Of a stretch of DNA of 64,000 nt, positions 34,653 to 46,440 are shown piece after piece. The first letter of the stretch is position 1, and each line of letters opens with the position of its first letter. The stretch covers positions 3,719,678 to 3,783,677 of the forward strand of contig JAJEKV010000096.1 in the NCBI GenBank assembly GCA_021234155.1, written 5' to 3'. The notes below the pieces were generated by a model that worked only from the letters and a program-made list of their open reading frames with translations, searched no databases and was not told the DNA's origin. This stretch comes from Isoetes taiwanensis. Taxonomy: Eukaryota > Streptophyta > Lycopodiopsida > Isoetales > Isoetaceae. Both the position numbers and the translations under genes were made by a program.

Positions 34653-35307
34653 GTCTACATAGAACTTGTGTCTAGTGTGTTTCTGGAGAATGCTCCTCTA
34701 AATAAAATGCAAACCTTTTGAGTTATGATGGTCTTGTTGTGCATCAGGTCTTTTGCTTTAAACGTAAGCATTCACATTGGTCACATATTTTTGAACAAGG
34801 CCGCTTCAAAGTCTAAACGCCATAATAGGGCAAGAAATTACAAAGGCACAATTTTAATATTCTCTCTCTATTTGAGTTTCTCTGTAACTCCATCTCTATG
34901 TATACATAGCGCATCACCAACACATGTGAGTTCAAAATGGCCGTGTCTTATTTCTAGACCGTATAGTTAACCTTAGGCAATTTAGGCGGTCCTAGCTGCT
35001 TCTAAATTCTAAGTTTTGATAAGGTGAGAAATCATTAGTTATGCTTTAGATACCATTCGCCTCGTAATAATTTCTTAACGTAGAGTCTATATTTCAGCAA
35101 GATACACCATCACACCAACATTCAAAATTCACTCCATTATAATGTTACTCTAAATCCTCGATTTGATCCAAAATTTCTAGATCCTAGGGCCACAAATACT
35201 GACTACATCAAGTCCCATACTTAGTCTATTTTCCAACTCTCCTTTCTGTGCTCTTTACTTCTGTGAGAGCAAATGGGCTGTGTGCTTTCATGTGCCTCGA
35301 CTAATCG

Positions 35308-35703
35308 GTGATGCGGGAGATAGAGGAGGAGATAAGGATCTGCAGCATCTGTGTGAGTATGATAGCCATCGTTTCGACCTTGATAATTGCCGCCATGGCG
35401 GGAGATATCACTGTGCCGGACCTGCTTAGGGCAGAACAAAATCACCTGTTTGTTGGAGCTCCCTGTGTGGCCTCTTCTCATTTGAAGTTCATGAAGATTA
35501 TTGCTCATAGCCTTTTGGTTTTTGAGGTATTTTTTCTTCGCAGTGGATCCTTTCTCTTTGTGACACTCCTTAACTTTCTATTAAAACCCTCGCACATCAT
35601 TCGTAGTTTTAGGGCTCATATTGTTCTTGGCATCAGAGAACACGTTTTCCCACTTGAATGCCGATTGTGGGCATCCGCTTTTCTGATTCTTGGTGTAAGG
35701 TGA
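35308..35703 (+). CDS. hypothetical protein with two membrane-like segments
   Basis: A 131-codon frame whose product starts MREIEEEIRICS and has two hydrophobic stretches, around ICVSMIAIVSTLIIAAMAG and SLLVFEVFFLRSGSFLFVTLL. I recognise no family. It lies alone, without a clear promoter or homologue in the window, and may be a chance frame. Confidence 0.2.
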   Translation: MMREIEEEIRICSICVSMIAIVSTLIIAAMAGDITVPDLLRAEQNHLFVGAPCVASSHLKFMKIIAHSLLVFEVFFLRSGSFLFVTLLNFLLKPSHIIRSFRAHIVLGIREHVFPLECRLWASAFLILGVR

Positions 35704-38700
35704 AGAAAAGCTTGCTGAACTTGATCTATATCTTCATGTAATATTTCCAGAAGCGAGCAAGTCATTAGGCAGCAAGTTGATCAAGTGAAGTTAACCTTTT
35801 TTTCATAAATATGGACACCTTTCTAATTACTTCATTCCACAGTTTACGAGGATTCTTCTGGAAAGCTGCTCGCATAGGTATGCCTGCAACATCATTTTCG
35901 TAAATTCGCTATCCTGGATGTTCATGGTGTGGAGAGCGTTTGAGTTTTGTATGGGGTTTTACATGTTGTTCTTTTGAATTGCATCTGCTCTGTAGTGCAG
36001 TATTTTCCATTGTGGTGTATTTGCACTGAATAAAAGCAGCATTTGATTCTGGTTTCCCTTTGTTTTTCAACTTGGTTCTCATATACCCCTTGGTAACCAT
36101 CTTTGTTAACGAATATGGAGTAACTTCAAATGTTTAATTTCCTGGAAGCCACGGAAAACACGAGGCCATGAAATATATTGCCAATGGCAATTGGAGACAT
36201 GGCGGTTGACACTACTTTTCATGCACACTATTTGCAAACCAAATCATACTTTTTGGTTTGGAAATCTTTGAAAGCTTGAAGTCTTGTGGTAAAAATTCAT
36301 CAATTGGGTGAGTGATAAAATCATACTGAATGAAAATTGCTAGGCTTCCTTAACGTAAAAATAGCTATTAAAATATTTATTTATAGTTAAGAGGCAAGTT
36401 GACTTTATTATTGATAAATGGACCACATTGGATAAATGGCCGACAAAAGTGCCTTGGCAGATACTTATGAATTGGTCAAAGCCAATTTGGTCTCTTGACA
36501 GACCTATTGGTGATGGCACTACAACCTTTACGGTAAGCTTGTATTCTGCTTGATTCAACCGCTATTAAACGGATCTTTGATAGCCTTAACATTGCGGGAG
36601 ATACTTGCGGATGAGACCTCAAATGTCCGAGAAAGTTACCCGTTGCATTGTGGCTAAAAGAAGATGTGGACAAGGTTTTGCATACGACAAATTGAAAACA
36701 ATGCAATGCTCTACTTAGTGTTCATCCAGAAAAAATTGACAGCTCAAGTATACCATTTTCAGATTATGGAAAGAGGTGTATGCCTGATATTATTGTACTC
36801 TGATAACAAAATTCAATGGGAAAAAAATTGAGCATCTTAGTCTTGGTCTTCTGTACTCTTCCCTTTTGTAATCAAAATACCGATAATAAGCAAATTTGGA
36901 TTAAAAAGGAAAAATAAAATAAAAATGCTCAAATGAACTATATGCTGAAATATACCAATTAATTAGGAGATATCACAATTTAGAACCATGTAAAAAAATC
37001 ATGAACCTCAAATTTTTTTACGCTAATACATGAAGGTTAAATACTATGGTCTCTTATCGTATTACCAAACTTGCCACGTGAAACACAGTAAGGCTGATAT
37101 CATGAAAAAAAAAAAAAAACACTAGTTTTTCACATTATCGTGGAAGCAAAATCATACTGGTATATCTAAACCAAGCATAGTTTTATTGATAACTAGTCAC
37201 TATAAAATACCATAATAATTATACACTAAAATAACAAAGATGATTAATTGCTATGAAATATCATACTAATTACGCACGTAAAATTACAATGTCAATAAAC
37301 CAAGGATAATAGATGTGATCAAATATCATTCCGATAAACGTGATAAATTAAGTAGTAGCACATATCATATATTCAAGTTCTCATAAAAACTAGCTATAAA
37401 TTATCATCTTTCAATACCATGTGAAGAAACACTATTCGTATGTCATGTTACTAAACTGCATTGATGAACTATATGGTATAACTAGACATGATTTGTAAAC
37501 TTTTTGGCCCACATACCGGTATCGATTTTAGGAGTTGGTTTTTACTACGAAATCATTAGAAAAAGATCATACTAATTCAATTTTGGGAGCACCAAATGTC
37601 GTGGACATAAAAAGTGTCCCCCAGGTACACGCTTTCACCCTAGGGGAACTGTAGTTGCGATGCTATTCTGCCATGGAGGGAGGTCAGTGCTAGAACGACA
37701 AATCAACGATAGTTCCCTGGCAAGTTTGAAGTTGAGGAGCCATTAGATTGATAGGATTTGCTCTGCTTGAAGCTCATTCTCGCAGTGTGGCATAAATCGT
37801 GGCTTAAGCACAAAACATTCTTCATGTTCTTCACCGGTTGTTTACATGTTTTTCCCCAGCTATTGCTCGTTCTTCACTGGCTAGACAAAAATGACATGCC
37901 AATTTGCACTAGGAAGCAAGCATGTTCTCCAATTAGGACAAATTTAGATAATCCCAAGGGGTTTCACATTATTGAACTTAAAAAAACATCTGAGCGTTAC
38001 GGAGGGGAGGGAGGGATACTAAGGGAAGGAGTATACTAGAATTTCATGTTACCATAATTAAGAAAATGTTATGGGGTAAATCTAAGGAAGGGGTATAAAA
38101 TTGAAGAAAATATAAAATCGTATGAAGGGGTTTTTTCTTGATAGGAATCCTTATAAGGGGGCTTTTGTCCAACTTGAGGAACGCAAACCATTATAAAAGT
38201 GAATCTCATAGGGACAACCCAACTTCAATCTTAGTCTGAAGTAATTTCAACTAAGTGTGCATTAGCAACAAATCAAATATGGAAGTCTAGTGTTCAAATA
38301 TGTGGTGGTAGTCTATAACTTAGTTGGACCTTTAGGGGGTGTATCCTATCTGGGTTCAAAGCCCTCCGGCAACCATGGAGAAGTGGGAGAGTGCAATTCT
38401 CATCGAGTGCACACAGTTCTGACAAAAGTGGGTGAGTGTGAGTTTCATCTTATGCCTTTGTCATAGTCCTAAAACATGATGGCAACGGGGTAGAGGTATG
38501 GCATTAAAACTATTGATTAACAAATTTATTTGATTCGTAGACATCCTAGAATTATTCCCATAATAATTGTGTGTCCATGCTGGTATGACATTAAGACTAC
38601 TGACCAACAAATTTATTTGATTGGTATAGACATCCTAGAATTACGCTCATGATAATCTTGTGTAGTGTGTATCTCATAAATGAAGCATCAAATGTCCTAA

Positions 38701-39080
38701 GAGATAAAAGTTTTAACCAGCTAACAAACAATTTTGCTTGTTTGGTAGACAACCTAGAATTATTCTCCAGTTTTTTCCATAGTATTATGTTTCTTTTCTT
38801 TTTTCTCCTTTGTTCTTGCATTATTCATCTGCAAGATGGGTCTAGAAGATCAAACATTTCACTAGATGAAATGCTTAAATAAAATACATTCTTGCTTCAC
38901 CATTCTCTAGTCTAACGAATAGTGTAAACATAGATAGTCGGATGGTGCGCACTGGGCACTGAGTGGAATCATTGGTTGGATATAGGAGCGGCCTTAACCG
39001 ATTGATGAGCATAGAAGCATACTTGTTGCATGGAATGTATTTTTTTAGGCTATGACTCTTATACATAGAATTGAAGAAAT
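35704..39080. other. AT-rich region without a supported gene
   Basis: Frames are short and carry no motifs. A single stretch at 38070-38165 (GGGGTATAAAATTG, GAAGGGGTTTTTT) belongs in style with the G-rich minisatellite at 4140-4740. Three degenerate units of ACAAATTTATTTGATT and GTAGACATCCTAGAATTA occur at 38498-38770. Confidence 0.5.
38498..38770. repeat. degenerate tandem repeat, three units
   Basis: Units of about 85-110 bp share a middle of ACAAATTTATTTGATT, then AGACATCCTAGAATTA and a TGTGTNGTG-like end. The first two are clearest (38498-38580 and 38583-38665); the third (38707-38770) is diverged. Confidence 0.7.
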
Positions 39081-39086
39081 GTTATG

Positions 39087-40040
39087 TTACAAGTCAAAAT
39101 AATTTACATAGAAACGAGGGGAAACCTCAGAACATGGTTGGAGGGGACAAGGAAAGGAATTGTCGGGCGGAAAAGGGATGTCTTCAAAGTCCCAAATTTG
39201 GAAATCAGAGATGGCCTCCACACAGGGCTGCTCTGTAAGGCCCAGGATATGGCTAAGAACGTCCTCCTCTTCGAACGGATCTCGCCATAGCTCCTCCACA
39301 GAATCCTCCACAGACCCTTCTTCGCTTTCTTCCTTCAAAACCGCCTCTTGAGACCCATCTGTGGCGCTGGAATCTGGACTGGAGCATTCTTCCGACACCA
39401 TAGCTTCTTCTGCAGAGCTTTCTTCCCTTTTGGGCTTCTTAATCGCCGATTTTCTGCACCGCCGCCTCGTTCTTATGCAGGTCTGCCTTGCGCTCAACAG
39501 TAGCCTCAGATCCGGTATTCCGTCTGGAAAGTTGAGCTTTGCTTTTGCTCCGCGGATCCGCCTAGCTTCTATATCGTAGGCTATGGCGGCCTCTTCCGCT
39601 GAGTTGAAGGATCCCAGCCATAGCCGCGTCTTCTTATCTCTGTCCCTTATCTCTGCTACCCATTTTCCTGTCCCCCTTTGCCTTACTCCTATAAATCGCC
39701 CCTTTTTTCTTCCTGATTTTGCAGTATATCTTTCACAATTGAGTAATCCATCATTTTGGCTCTGAAACGCTGTTTAAGAAACGGAAATCAGACTCCATAT
39801 CCAGTTTTTCGTGAAGAAATATAGAAAACAGCACTTTAATGTAAATCGTTTCTTACCTGACACATTCTCGACCGCTGGGACGCTTGGATTTATAGAACCA
39901 TAATAGAAGCTCTGGAAAGAGATAGATGGACCTCCAAAATTTCCAGCAGAAATTCCATATTGCGCAAAAGGGTCGCTAGTCCAAACAGGAACAGAACTGC
40001 CGGCCGGATTAGAAGCCTCTGTATCTTGAACTCGACACAT
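39087..40040 (-). CDS. AP2/ERF transcription factor, group VII-like
   Basis: Two exons: 40040-39857 and 39712-39087, with a 143-bp GT-AG intron; the split Gly codon joins in phase, giving 269 residues. Residues 67-124 form one AP2 domain: [29 protein letters not shown], then [11 protein letters not shown] and KAKLNFPD, the wording of group VII ERFs (RAP2.12 type). Positions 14 and 19 of the domain are Val and Asp, a DREB/ERF mixture. Basic [16 protein letters not shown] follows as a likely nuclear signal, then an acidic, serine-rich tail ([17 protein letters not shown]) as a likely activation region. The protein begins Met-Cys, as do oxygen-labile group VII factors, though the usual MCGGAI box is absent. 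It should bind GCC-box DNA in the nucleus. No defects seen. Confidence 0.92.
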
Positions 40041-41493
40041 TTTTGGATTCAGGACTGTAGAAATCCAGCGCTATGCAACACAAGAATAGATCCGAAAAGA
40101 GAAAAGAGCGAAGAATCGAGATCTGAGATTGAGGCGCCGGAATCAAACTGAAGCAGAGCACACCAAGATTTGTGGCTTATCCTCTGTTATAAAGCAAAAA
40201 AGACCAGGAAAATATCCACGGCTAGTATGATTCCACATGGCAAAGTGCCAGATGGCAGCATCCTACGGGATTAGGGGCGTGTGGAGGCCTCGAGCGCATA
40301 TGTCCCACCAAAAAATATCCCCCACCATTGGACAAAGTCAGATACCAAAATAATGGTATTATATGTTGCAAAAATAAAGTGCTAGGTGGCATAATGCTAT
40401 GGTCTTTGAGGCGCGTGGTGAATGTGTGGGGGGGGGGGCGCCCCCACACATTACACTGCTTGACCATTATCTTAGCTCATCTTGTACATTTTTCTACATT
40501 GTACAATGAACATTGAACATTTGAACATGGCTCTGCCTTTGAACTCGTTTCAATTCATGACTTATGGGATCCATACTTGTGAATATCTTCAGCCGCCTCT
40601 ATGCCTGCCGCCTTTATACAGTTGCTCTGTCTATACATACACCCAACACATATTATTCTCAATGCATACTATGTCAAACCCCCTGTTGTTTCCCACGAAA
40701 CTGTCATCCTCCATTACTGTATCAGATGCAAAAGAATGTGGATACTCTTCACAAACAAGTCTAAGAAATATCCCAATATACGTTAGGTATACACTCTCTT
40801 TATAAATGCCAAATGCTTTAACTAGCAGTTCCAATTGTCATTTTACTATTGCTAATTTTTTGTGTGCATTGGTATGCACAATTTAACGCTTTTGTCCTTT
40901 ATTGTGCTTCTAGAACATGGACCATAATGGATCATTTTTCGTTTCTTTTTCTTTATTTTTATTAATGCGAAAGGGGGTGAGGGGCAGGGAGCGGCGGTGT
41001 ACATAAACATATGTCTTAATGGTAGAGTGCATTGTATTTCTACGAACGTTTCTAGAATTGATCAGTTCTCAAGAAAGATTTTAAGCAACATATATTTCCT
41101 ATGATTTTTCTTGTTCTTGGTTTGGATGGTTTATTGGTGAAATGTATTGTTCCCTCGCTTTTTGTTTGCTTTTGTGTTTGTCAAGCATCTACTAGAGCAT
41201 AGAATAGAATAGAGTAGAATAGGCAACAATTTCTTTAAACAAGATGTCTAGATGTTCATAAGACATTTTTGTGATGGAATCGCAAGATGCTCAAAACTCA
41301 CAATATTAGTGTTTCTTCTTTGTCTTAGTGGTTTTATTCTTCCTTTCATGATCCCATGCAAGGAAGGCGCTTCTTTTTGCATGGAACTTCTAGGATCCTG
41401 ACTGCTAGGGAGGTTATTGATAAATATGTTGAATTCAATGCTGAGAATATGCCACATAAAAGTAGGAAAGATCAATAGGGAAAAACAGTTGTC
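40041..41493. other. intergenic, no supported gene
   Basis: Apart from the ERF leader, I see a G10 run inside a GTGTGGGGG/CCCCCACAC palindrome (40424-40450) and a (GAATA)-rich run at 41195-41222. Frames here are short and unrecognised. Confidence 0.5.
40186..40194 (-). promoter_or_regulatory. TATA-like box of the ERF gene
   Basis: On the minus strand CTTTATAAC lies about 150 bp before the ERF start codon, followed by a pyrimidine-rich leader. Position and context fit a core promoter; no start-site evidence is available. Confidence 0.45.
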
Positions 41494-42959
41494 TGTGACG
41501 TTCCACATAGTTATACGGTGTATGTATAACTATACTGACACATCACGAGCCGAGGATACGCCATCATGGGGGTACGTAGACTAACCACAAGGGATTAATT
41601 TAGCTATGCTAAATTAATAAGGGGTTAATTAAAGGTTAATTACCTATAGTTAAGGCAATTAAGCTAATTAAGTTAGGATAATTGATTAATTAGGAAGAGG
41701 ACACTTGGCCACACTCGATTGGCCAGTAGGAAACTGCTAATTTGGGGCAGCAAATTGGATTCCAATCCCAATTTGCCCCAAATCGAATCCATGGAGAGGA
41801 GCTGTTGGGCGCCCAGGCTACTTGAAGATGGAGATCCCACATGACAATGGTTCCAGCCAAAATTCGGGTTAGTAGATAGATTAGTTTGATATTTCTAGGG
41901 CCAGCGCCTCTGTCAGGCTTCTTTGCTTGTCTTTGATGATGATTAACCCTTGTTTGATAGTTAGAACTGTTCTCAACTATTGATTATGCTCTGTGATGGA
42001 TGGATGGATGTATCTTTGGTAGCATCTCTGTTAGTTCTTCCAGAAAGCAGGGATTAAGGGGGGTAGAGACCTCTGTGACCTATGTTCATTAGTATGCTCC
42101 TAGTATCTCCCATAATACCTGCTAAGTGCGGCCTGTGCACAAGATCCCACCGAGCTGTGGAATCTATGGCATGATTGGAGCACCAGACAAGGAGCCGTAG
42201 TGATGAAGTGTGGGGTGGGGTCTCGCCTGAGCATGAAAGGCTACGGGGACTCCTTCAGTGAGCTAGGCCTGATAGCTGGCCAGTGAACCAGGCCGGGTAT
42301 GGGTCTGACACTCCCTGGGTATAGTTGTGTGATCACCCTGTACTTTGAAGATAAAGTTAGGGGAGTAGGTCGGGTACGGATGCGGGGATCGCTGATGCGG
42401 CACGTATTCTCTAGCTCACCCATGGAATCACTGCGACTCTGGGAAGGGACAATTCCCTCACCTGCCTCATCGGACCGGGGAGATGTAACCCAGAGTAGTC
42501 CCGAAGGGTGATGCCTTGGGATTGCGTCTCAAGAAGGCTACAATGACGCCATAGTTTGATTCAGCTCAGCTGCAAAGTGTGCACAGGAGGGGCGGATGGA
42601 GTGGACAACCCTAGCCGATGTTCTATGCCAGCCAATGCCATGCCAAGATTCGGTCTGCTGATCTCTTGAGACCTAGCCGTCAGTTGATCCTCATCGGAGT
42701 CAGAGCCGGGGTAGCACCTTGGGTTTGGGGAGTTTTCTCTAGTATTAAATATGATATTTATGATATGCTTATGTTGTATGCTAACCTTGTATTCACGCTT
42801 CCGCGACATAGGAGCCCCATTGAAGGCGTGGGCCGAATGACACCTCCGTGTCCTTCACCCGGGCATCTTTCTATAGATGGTCCGAGTTAGACGCCATGGG
42901 AGGGGAAAGTCCCCGTATGTATACGTCCGGAGCGCCGTATATGTTCAGGGAGCGTCACA
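41494..42959 (+). mobile_element. long terminal repeat of an LTR retrotransposon
   Basis: The block starts TGTGACG and ends CGTCACA, a 7-bp inverted repeat with the TG...CA ends required by integrase. A tRNA primer site follows one base later, so this is a 5' LTR on the plus strand. Length 1466 bp. The partner LTR and gag-pol are not in the window; the internal part stops at 43404, where the tandem array begins. No target-site duplication can be tested without the other end. Confidence 0.8.
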
Positions 42960-42960
42960 G

Positions 42961-42973
42961 TAGTATCAGAGCC
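42961..42973 (+). promoter_or_regulatory. primer-binding site, initiator-Met tRNA type
   Basis: TAGTATCAGAGCC matches TGGTATCAGAGC, the complement of the plant initiator-Met tRNA 3' end, with one mismatch. It fixes the LTR boundary and the direction of the element. Confidence 0.85.
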
Positions 42974-43404
42974 GTGATTTTGAGTGTCCGAAATCATAGC
43001 ACTGACCCAAATCTCTAACCCGCTAGATCGGTAGTGAGTGGGAGTTAAGCTAGTTGGACTGCCTAACTTCTTAGTGATTTGGGTTTGTGCTAGGTTGATG
43101 TAATAAATTGTGAGTTTTAGGAAGTTTAGGGCGATTTGGAGGGAAAAATGTGTGACTGGAGGACCCAAGTTTAGATGGGCCATAGCTTTTTGTAGGTAGC
43201 TCGCATGAAGGCAAAATTGGTTCCAACAGATCGTACACATCTCAAATACCCTAGGGGGCACGTTTCCCGAGGTCGAAATGGCAACACCAAGGCAAAAAGT
43301 CAAGATGGGCGCTGCTAGCAGATAGGGTGTTTAGTTTCAAAAGATATGAGCGTATAACGCTAACAGCGCCCATATACGGTCACGCGTACAAAAATACGCG
43401 CCTG
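42974..43404 (+). mobile_element. leader fragment of the LTR retrotransposon
   Basis: About 430 bp of untranslated leader follows the primer site and then breaks off at a run of T. No gag frame is visible. Confidence 0.6.
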
Positions 43405-46289
43405 TTTTTTTTTTTTTTTTTTTTTTTTTATTAATGCAAATACGATAATTATGTTGGCTATGCAAATGGCAATTATGGCAATTTTGCCGGCTGTGTAGCT
43501 GAGAAACTGAGATTGGCATTGAGTATACTCAATCAGATAGTTACCTTTGACTATAAGATATCCATTATGTTAATTATCTTGCAGTGCAAGTTCATCTTTG
43601 GGTAAATTCAAGGGCCACGGCCCACGTGGTTTTTTTTGACATGGAAGTTTTATTTTTTGACATGGAAATGAATGATAAAGCTTTTAGATGTTTTAAGATA
43701 TGCATGCATTGGATTTAAATGCATGTTGGAGATGTGGAGGTTAACATGCAAATAATGCATGTAACTTTTTACCAAAGCTTTGCAAAACGTGGATGGGCTT
43801 TGCAAAACGTGGATTTTGATGGAGAGTTTCCATGGGCTTTGCAAAACGTGGATTTTCTATCGTACTATTACCATAAGGTATGTCGTATTGTATTGACATA
43901 TTTGCATATTAAATTTTTAGTATGGATCAGAGCATATTGCATATGCTCAGAGCATATTTTGCATATTGCATACTGCTCAGAGCATCAGAAAAGCAGGCGG
44001 ATATGGTCAAAAGCGCGTTGCCAAAATTTATGGTAGCTCCTCTAGACCTAATAATAAATATGTGCCGGTAAAGAACAGATGTGGTCAGATTGACCCATAT
44101 AGAATTTTGGACTGCATAAGCTTATGTTTTTCCGGATACCCTAAGCTAGAGCAGCCTTCTCCAGCGGCCAGTTTTGAATGGGTTAATTCCAGCATATGCC
44201 TTGATGTTTTGACGCTCCTTGAGCAAAGTTTCATATCTATCCGGGTCTCTATTAACACCTACGGATTCAGTAGCAGAGCTCCAATGCAAAATGGCTAGAG
44301 GTTGCTGCAGATGCCTTCTGTAGTAAATGGTTCAGATGGAATGGACAATCGCTCAGATAATCCAGTTCTCAAGAACTTTGTTTTAGTTTTCCCTTCTAAT
44401 GCAAAGGGTTATGCCATTATATGGATGAGGATCTGGCCAAAATCGTGGCTTCAATGGCAGAGATGACAGAATGGGTTACCGAAAAATGTATTATCGTTCA
44501 ACAACAAATGCCAGGAGATCATATATCTGCTCAAATGCCAACTTGACACAAGATTCAGAGGAAGATCTCCAAAACTTACAGGTTCTTTTAATCTGTTTCC
44601 AGATTTTGGCTTTCATAATATACAGGGCATTTGATTTGTTCTATTTAATAGGAACATTTAGTCTCCTTTTGTTTGGGGTTGTTAGATAGAACCCTGTAAT
44701 GCTGAGCATGGATATGTCTACATGAATAACTATGCAGAGTTACTATGCTGGCATATTACTATGCATGGATGGATGAATAACATGAATAACATGGATGGAT
44801 GTCTACTTGAATAACTATGCTGGCATATTACTATGCAGAGTTTTGTGTCCCAATAAAATACCGGTCATGGCCTAGTAGAGGGATCAACTGTCATGGTAAT
44901 TAGAATGTTTACATTCTTGAATTTATACAATACAAGAAGGATCTGATGACCTATGCATATCCGCTGGCCATGTGATAGAAAGTGATGTATGATAAGCTCT
45001 TTAAGTGTTGGCAGATGTCTATGCAGTTGCATTTTTTCTCCATGTATTCTTTTAGCTATTTTCAACTGGCAGGGCAAGAGGCACAATGGGTAATCAGCGA
45101 AGAGCTGAAAATCCCAATGTACCTTTTGGCCCTTGCCCTGATACCATTAACATGCTAACAGGGTATTGATTGGCTGCAGGTACGGGATTTTCTTCCCATT
45201 GTTCCCTTTGCTTTTGTAGTTGGATTTGGCTGGAAGAATGATGGAGATCTTACGCATTTTGTTGCTGAAGTTTGTCACTAAGAAGTTTACATTGGCAAAG
45301 GCATCACATAAACGGGTTTTTTTTAGAATATTATCATTTTAGCTTTGCTTTCTAGCAATAGTCTGTGACTAGAAAAGATCAGGCTTGTAATTAAAATACT
45401 ATCTGCTACATTAGTCTCCAGATATATTGAAACAATATGATGCTTACTGGATAAATACTTCTTGCAATGATTTATGATCAATACATGCTGAAATGCTTAA
45501 ATATTGACAAGACATTAATGATAAGAAAAGTACTTTTGTTGAAATATTATGATTCTATTGTTACTTTATGGATGAAAAAATGCTATATTGGCTGAAACAT
45601 ACAGGAATGAACAAGTAAAAATGGGTAAAAGGACACTGATCTAGAAATGCTCAGTCTAGTATCAGGGTGATAATATCGCCAAAGGATTGGCCAGAGCGTA
45701 TGTCCAGTCTAGGTTTACTAGTTCAGTTTGGTTTTTTTTTAGACACTTCATCACACTGGAGATATCTGGTGTTGTCCTCTACCTATTGGCTAGTTGTATG
45801 AGCATTTAAGCTGTCCTAAGCTGCAACTTAGGAAAAGTAAATATATGGCTGATTGCATTGATATTTCTAGTAGACAACATATTGATTTTGCAAAGTTACT
45901 TTTCTGTTAGATATTATTTATGCAGGACGCATGTGATGAGGAAGAATATGAGGTTATACCACCTACATGATACTATGGAAACATGCAAAATGCAACCAAG
46001 ATGAGATTGGCCATGAGGCTTGACACTATACTGATGCCAGTTGGCTCTATAGTTGTCTACTTTACATATGCCAGTTGGCTATATAATTATTTCAATATGA
46101 CAGCACACAACAGCACAGTGTGCTCTAGTTGGTGCTATAGTTTCCAAAAACTCCATTAACAAGGTATGTTCTAAATCTAGAATTTCCTTCTAAATCTAGA
46201 ATTTCCTTCTGCTTTAAATTATGGGATGAGGCTTAACCCCTGCTGTGGCAGTGGGGGTTAGCTCTCCCCATGGTCATAGATTGATATTA
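43405..46289 (+). repeat. tandem array unit 1 (2.8-kb family)
   Basis: Begins in a T run, lacking the first 30-40 bases seen in other units, then follows the unit in full: ATTAATGCAAATACGATAAT, three tandem CTTTGCAAAACGTGGAT copies (43779-43855), and a long AT-rich body ending GATTGATATTA. Short plus-strand frames (to 110 codons) are shared by all units but differ in length and frame between them, so I see no conserved protein. Unit 1 is cut from unit 2 by element B. Confidence 0.9.
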
Positions 46290-46319
46290 GGGTATAAAAT
46301 CACTCGTGGGGTTGAAAAA
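46290..46319 (+). repeat. left terminal inverted repeat of element B
   Basis: Thirty bases starting GGGTATAAAATCACT, differing from the right end at positions 16, 19, 24 and 25. Preceded by ATTA. Confidence 0.9.
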
Positions 46320-46440
46320 GTAGTGTCCGGACGTCTGCTTGCTTTGCTTTGCTTTTGCTTTATCGAATTGCTTTGCTCGTTCTTCTCAGCACACAGCGAA
46401 CTGTGAATTCCCCCCAAACTCGATCACTCCTACGGATCGA

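Noticed and set aside
38086..38100. GGGGTATAAAATTG as a stray terminal repeat of element B.
   Set aside because: Match is only 11 bases, the context is the G-rich minisatellite style and no partner end lies nearby.
40424..40450. Palindrome around the G10 run as a regulatory structure.
   Set aside because: A homopolymer run gives such symmetry easily, and its length is prone to sequencing error.
43719..44036. A 105-codon frame with WALQNVDF repeats in the array units.
   Set aside because: It is made of the CTTTGCAAAACGTGGAT tandem copies and is not kept open in all units.
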